This document shows positions 59,500 to 64,000 of a stretch of DNA of 64,000 bases, in pieces. How positions within the stretch are numbered: the first letter of the stretch is position 1; the number at the start of each line of letters is the position of its first letter. Source of the stretch: Heterobilharzia americana (lineage: Eukaryota; Platyhelminthes; Trematoda; Strigeidida; Schistosomatidae); contig OX104134.1 in assembly GCA_944470555.2 (NCBI GenBank), positions 13,929,248-13,993,247 on the forward strand, in the 5' to 3' direction. The position numbers and the translations under genes are program-made. The notes under the pieces are model-generated. The model was not told the origin of the DNA. It was given only the letters and a program-made list of their open reading frames with translations, and did not search any database.

Positions 59500-59662
59500 G
59501 GGCTCAGTGGTGTAGTGAAAAACGCTTTGGCATTTGAAGCGATCGCTTCCGAGCCCGATCCCTGGTCGGAACAACACACGCTGGAAGGCAGGTACATTCA
59601 GCTGACGAGTCCCAAATAGGACGAAATGCACATCCTGGATTCCTACTTTACTATAACGCCCC
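59500..59662 (+). mobile_element. Smalpha-like SINE: tRNA-like head plus hammerhead
   Basis: The head ggctcagtggtgtagtgaaa (A-box-like) and gcccgatccctggtcgg (B-box-like) suggests a tRNA-derived polymerase III promoter. It is followed directly by a hammerhead. This is the fullest Smalpha-type unit in the window. It lies in the presumed intron next to the exon at 59784. Confidence 0.75.
59589..59648 (+). ncRNA. Hammerhead ribozyme (Smalpha type)
   Basis: CTGACGA at 59602-59608, stem II gtcccaaataggac, GAAA at 59623-59626 and the ATC triplet with predicted cleavage after 59634. Stem I pairs ctgga with the tcag strand upstream, with a t replacing one c (acattcag). Stem III (TGC then ACA) has lost one pair (GCA to ACA). 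The core is intact. Confidence 0.85.
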
Positions 59663-59783
59663 TGTATTTAGAAAATCAAAACAAGATTTTTTTTGAACCT
59701 TTCACTATGCATACCACAGATTCTCCAGTAGAATAGAGACGAGTAGTATTATGAATAAAAACAGAACAAATATCACCACTTAC

Positions 59784-59936
59784 TTCTAGTACAGTAATAT
59801 CATCGTTGACCAATAGAAAAACAATGCTTGTATTATCTAGCGTATCTTTGCAGTACAGTTCATGAAAATTGCTCTTTCCCGACATAATTATGCCTTCTGT
59901 TGAAATCTGGAGTCGTAACAAGTTGGTATTTCTAGC
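59784..59936 (-). CDS. 51-codon exon of minus-strand gene
   Basis: On the minus strand, acceptor catagctttttcag (AG at 59937-59938) and donor GTAAGT (GT at 59782-59783) enclose 153 bp, phase 0 at both ends. It reads ARNTNLLRLQISTEGIIMS, KSNFHELYCKDTLDNTSIV and FLLVNDDITVLE. The pattern of short beta strands is reminiscent of a lectin-like or beta-sandwich fold, but no family is identified. Phase matches the exon at 56137. Confidence 0.7.
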
Positions 59937-60269
59937 CTGAAAAAGCTATGTAAATATAATAACATTGAAGAAAAGAAATGTTAGTTAGAGGGATGCTTTT
60001 CATTGCAAAATGCACCTTCAGTTATTGTCATTGTGTTACCCTGTATATGGTATACTAAAGAGAAAGAAACAGTATAATTCAGTAGAGACCAATCAAGTAC
60101 GAAGAAGTGATTCGGTGTTGCAAAGTCTTAGAAACAGTAAACAGGTAAACTGACTTTCACTGATGAAAGTAGGAATACCAACGTGAAATTCAACTAAATA
60201 GCGTGTGTAAACAGAGACAGTAGCCTTGAATACTATATATTTCAAACTAAGTCTGATTTTTTTCACAGC

Positions 60270-60595
60270 ATTATTCCTCAGAGACTGAAATCCTTTAGTG
60301 AAACAACTGAAACCTGAGACAGGTGTTTCATCCCAATATGGGACTTCTTGACAATGAGCAACCAGACGTAAGAAAATTTGGACCCTTGAATTCTGACGAA
60401 GTTATTCAATGGTATCCGAGGATTATGGTCAGACATCTGATGGAGTCGTGGGTGCGCGCTACTGAAGATTCCCACGCTGGGTCAAAACAATAAACCAGGG
60501 TTTTCGGATTTTAGATCGTTCAGCAACTGATATCGATCCGCAATGAATATCACCTTGAAATTAATAAATCCCCACAAACCTCAAAACTAAGTTCG
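60270..60595 (+). mobile_element. SINE-like repeat with decayed hammerhead-like core
   Basis: It shares the trailer caacaaatccccataaacct-type sequence (here aataaatccccacaaacctc, 60562-60582) with the 19.5-kb element. It also shares ggtgcgcgctactgaagatt followed by cccacgctgggtcaaaac near 60451-60487. CTGAAGA fits CUGANGA, but GAAA is now AAAA. Confidence 0.55.
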
Positions 60596-60619
60596 ATTGT
60601 TTGGAAAACTATCTGATTG

Positions 60620-60861
60620 CATTTCTAGCAGTATATGTAGATGGATTTAAATCTAAGAGCTGAGATATTTCTGAATATTTGTCTATAATAATACTGATAA
60701 AATGTACAGAAATCACAATTGTGATCAGGATTTCTAGAATATTAAAGCATTTCTCATTAATTATGTGGGTTGCTACTGGCATAAAGCTAATCACTTCTAA
60801 AATACCAGTTTTTACTTTGATAAACAAATTAATACGCTGTATGACTGGTAAATTCTTCGAA
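60620..60861 (-). CDS. Candidate exon of minus-strand gene
   Basis: On the minus strand, after tttagtttttcgaag, an open frame reads NLPVIQRINLFIKVKTGILE, VISFMPVATHIINEKCFNIL and EILITIVISVHFISIIIDKY. It is hydrophobic-helical like the 56.1-kb exon and could be part of the same alpha-solenoid. No strong donor is visible near the end of the frame, so the exon may stop earlier, for example at an internal GTAAAA. This is the farthest upstream member of the series. Confidence 0.35.
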
Positions 60862-61371
60862 AAACTAAACATCTATCTCCTCATACCATTGGGATAATGA
60901 ATACAATATGTGCCAATCCTCAGAAAGCCTGTCGACTTAGTAACTTCATTCTAAATGATAAGCACAGACAGAAGCAAACAGCTTTCTAAGGAGAGATATA
61001 TTCACATACGTTAAGTAGCAAGCATAAAACTCACGGGTACATTCAGTTATCTCATTCTCTTCTTTGGTTGAAGCTACATGTCTTCTGCTATTTAATTAGT
61101 TTTTTCTTTTATGGGATACATACTTTTAGGTTAAGCCAAATGATTTAGTTTCGTTATTCACTTGACGATCCCTCAGATTACTGAAATACTTTGATTTAAG
61201 TGATTTGCTAAGACCTGAACATTTAATGTTCTTTTCATAAGATTTGCACCGAAACATAATCATCTGGAAGAATTCTGAGGTTGTGACTGATGACCTGGCA
61301 AAGGTGCAAACTTGCAGATGGAAGAATACATAAGCAACAATTAAAACACTTTCCATAGATTGTACATATTG

Positions 61372-63985
61372 CTGTGCAGTCGTTTGAACCTGGCTTACCG
61401 ACTGCCCACAAGCTTTCATTTCTTCCTCACACAACCTCCTACATGTCACATTCACCTCAGATGCCAAACTCGTCATTCCTCATTCGGCTTCCACTCGATG
61501 GCCTGAATCATGATGTCCCCAATCGGTCTTCTCAGCATATACCCAATCCAGTCCATCTCCACTTTCGTCTGCATATTTCGTGGGCGATGGCTTCTTGGTT
61601 GGTTCGTTGTCAGCCAGCCAGCCAGTCAGCCAGCCAGCCAGCCAGAGTTCCTTGTTGCTTGTTCTTAGTATTCTGGCCATCTGATCTTCAGTATGGAGTG
61701 AGCGTAGACGGCAGATGTTGATGTGGTGTATGTCTGTAGTTTGTTGAAAATGCTCTTCGTAACACACCGAGTCTCTCAACCACCACATAGAAGCACTGAC
61801 TCACTTGACTGACATCAGTATTGAAAATCCGAATCTTGTTCACGCTTTATGCTGAGTGGAGTGCAGTGGAGTGTGGTAGATCTACACGCTGATTTCAGGT
61901 TAATGCAGGAAGGCCTATCTTGCTGTCTTTCCAATCCTAGCTTCGACATCCTCATCTGTGCCACCACCTGCAGTTGAAACGATGCCGTCTGGACAGGAAG
62001 GTGAAAGAGACTACTTCCCTTCCGTTTCTCCTGTTCATAGTGATTGATGCTTCTTCTTCTCCTTCTTATTCTTCTTCTCAATTGGTTATCTTCATCATCT
62101 CTGTCTTCTCGACGTTCACATGAGCAAGTTCCGTCTTCACTGCCCACCTCTTCTGCAAACTTGTTGATTTTCGCCTGTAGATCTTCCAGTTTGTGCGACA
62201 AAACATTAGACATAAGTCGGCATCGGCAAAATCCAATTATTCTCCTGGAATCCTTTCGTCGGTCGAGCCAGTGTATACCCATCTTCTCGCTCCTCACAGT
62301 TTGTCGCATGATACAGTCCAGTCCAGTCCAAGCCAGTCCAGTCCAGTCGAGTCGACCACAATCAGGAAGATCATTGGTGATATTAGGCGGCAAACTTGTC
62401 CTACTCCTTCCTGTCTTCACTTCGAAGGCGTCACTGAGCTTTCCATTGTGGATCACTTGGCGTGTGGCATCATATAGCATAGCGTATAGCTGTTGAATGA
62501 GGTCAGCCAAGCTTTGTGGCACTAAAACCGTAGTGTTGAACCAGCTGCTTGCCAAATTACTTCTCGGTCGACGCTTTCGAACGCCTTTTCAAAGTCGATG
62601 AAATTGAGGTAAAGATTCAGTTGACTGCCATTTTATGCTGTGTTCTATAATGCTGCCTAGTGGATGTTAGAGTTGTAATTTGATTCGTACATGATTTGTC
62701 CTTCCCGAAGCCAGCCTGCCAGCCTATTCGGGTAGTAATTTTGAATGCAGAGCATTATTTAGTCTTTCCAGGATGATGTGGTATAATATTTTGTTTGGGG
62801 TCGACATGAATGGAGCATGATTTCTTGCTTGTTTGGGAGTTTGACAAGGTAGCCCTTCTTCCAAGCCGTCGGCAGGTGCCTTTGCTTCCTTCATTCCAAA
62901 CGTTCTGAAATAGTGGTGTCAGCATGTTTCTTTTGTCTCGCGTGTGTTTTTAGTGCTTCTGGTGGAATTCCACCGCGTCTTGGTGCTTTCCGTGATTTCA
63001 ACAACTTTATGGCGATCAGGACTACACTTCTGCTTTCATCGGAGGGCTTGTTTACCCGTAATTTTTTGCCTGGTCTCCTGGTGGTATTTCTGGACCAGTT
63101 GCAGGTATTGGTGGTGGTCGATTGGAGAGTTTTTGAATTGGTCAGCCCATCGTTTCTTTTTGTTCTCCTCTTTGGTTATTAGGTTTCCTTCACTGTCTTC
63201 CACTGGTCTCATCTGCGTTGTTCTTCTCCCAGATAGTGACCTAGTTATCTCATATAGTGTTGTTATGTCTCTCCTTCACTTAACAATGTGTCCTAGAAGT
63301 GTCATTTGTGTTTGCGCGCACTCTTCTTCACTTCTTTTCCTCAGTGTAGTGTTTATACGTTGTGTTCAGTTTCTCTTTTTGTTGTTCATCCTTGCAATGG
63401 TTTATCTTCTGCTTCGCTATCTTCCTTAACCCCTTTAATCAGCTTCCATGTGTCCGAGAGGATCCATTCTTTGCCTGATATTGTTTCTTCTTTCTTCGCA
63501 ACACGGCTAAGCAGGTTTCTTTCCACATCTTTTCCAATTAGTTCCAGTGTTCTTCCACGCAAATTTCTTCAAGGATACTACTCAATGTCTCCCATTTTTT
63601 CTTGTTGTCTGAGGTGATGTTCCTTAAACTTTCATCCTTCAGATTCTGTTCTGGATATTGAACTCGAACTGTGGTCTATCGTCAACTTCTTTGAAGGCTT
63701 TCAACTTGATTTTGAAGGTTTCTTGCACTAAATAGAAAGTGAGTGTTGTGAACCTACATCTGCTTCTCTTTGTAATCTGTTCTTGTGTCCAGTTGGCTGC
63801 GTCTCCACATTGTGCGGATATTCCAGTTTATTTTTTATATTTTTTTGTGCTTTGAAGTTCCTTTAGTGGTTAGATTGGTTTTACGTTTCAGGATTGCTAG
63901 CCGTATGCCCAACCTTCTCTCTTTATCCGGGCTTAGGACCGGCTAGTAAATAGTGAACTAGTAAACCAGGCGAGGCTGCTTAGTG
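61372..63985 (-). mobile_element. RTE-clade LINE, inverted sister of the left-edge copy, endonuclease deleted
   Basis: On the minus strand it runs from the 5' UTR (ttcactatttactagccggtcc, about 63960) through RT remnants to a truncated 3' end at 61372. It lacks the last 80 bp and TAA tail seen at 1680-1790. The 62555-61815 frame matches 556-1283 with few changes. Near 63807-63812 the sequence jumps from the 5' part (atatccgcacaatg) to tggagacgcagccaactgga, which in the 47.5-kb copy lie about 300 bp apart. Nearly all of the APE endonuclease is therefore missing. Many stops are present; inactive. Confidence 0.85.
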
Positions 63986-64000
63986 GATGATGGAAAAGAG

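Noticed and set aside
1..64000. CRISPR arrays, operons, bacterial promoters or prophage
   Set aside because: The sequence is plainly eukaryotic, with introns, SINEs and LINEs; no regularly spaced short repeats were seen.

Overview
The window looks like a gene-poor, AT-rich piece of a blood-fluke genome (Schistosoma or a close schistosomatid). Evidence: small exons separated by kilobase introns with GT-AG boundaries, Smalpha-type SINEs carrying hammerhead ribozymes, many Penelope-like element (PLE) fragments ending in a GIY-YIG domain, and RTE-clade (SR2-like) LINE copies ending in (TAA)n. The species cannot be fixed by eye. There is one 500-base assembly gap (25571-26070).

Host coding sequence is sparse and mostly on the minus strand. 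A series of exons runs from about 60.86 kb down to 8.87 kb. Several consecutive pairs have matching splice phases: 56.1 to 54.3 to 51.2 kb; 39.0 to 38.3 kb; 20.4 to 17.4 to 9.5 kb. They are best read as one (possibly two) long-intron genes encoding a large protein. Its upstream part is helical and its downstream part is long, Ser/Thr/Lys-rich and low-complexity. I do not recognise the product. A Trp-Lys-Asp-Ala-Leu-Leu segment is only weakly reminiscent of large BEACH-type scaffolds. A candidate terminal exon lies at 12456-12719, and two candidate plus-strand exons lie near 57 kb.

Layout: 0-1.8 kb, RTE LINE (+). 4.6-5.2 kb, PLE fragment. 8.5-9.5 kb, exon with a 151-bp partial duplicate. 12.3 kb, Smalpha-like SINE with a 13-bp target-site duplication. 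14.1-16.0 kb, 1.9-kb nested PLE/SINE palindrome with a hammerhead in its loop. 16.5-22.5 kb, three exons. 22.7-24.1 kb, head-to-head PLE palindrome with two intact 176-aa GIY-YIG frames. 25.1-25.6 kb, another PLE running into the gap. 29.4 kb, MITE-like element. 31.6 kb, PLE. 34-39 kb, exons. 40.8-43 kb, degenerate LINE containing a 476-bp palindrome. 44.0-45.2 kb, 5'-truncated RTE LINE. 47.5-50.6 and 51.4-52.4 kb, two RTE copies in inverted orientation flanking a small exon. 54-60 kb, exons mixed with SINE and hammerhead relics. 61.4-64 kb, an RTE copy inverted relative to the one at the left edge.

The most notable signals are the RNA-scale ones: at least three recognisable Smalpha hammerheads plus relics, a second dispersed repeat family with hammerhead-like cores, a covarying hairpin followed by GAAAC near the 3' end of every PLE copy, and near-identical inverted LINE arms bracketing a coding exon.
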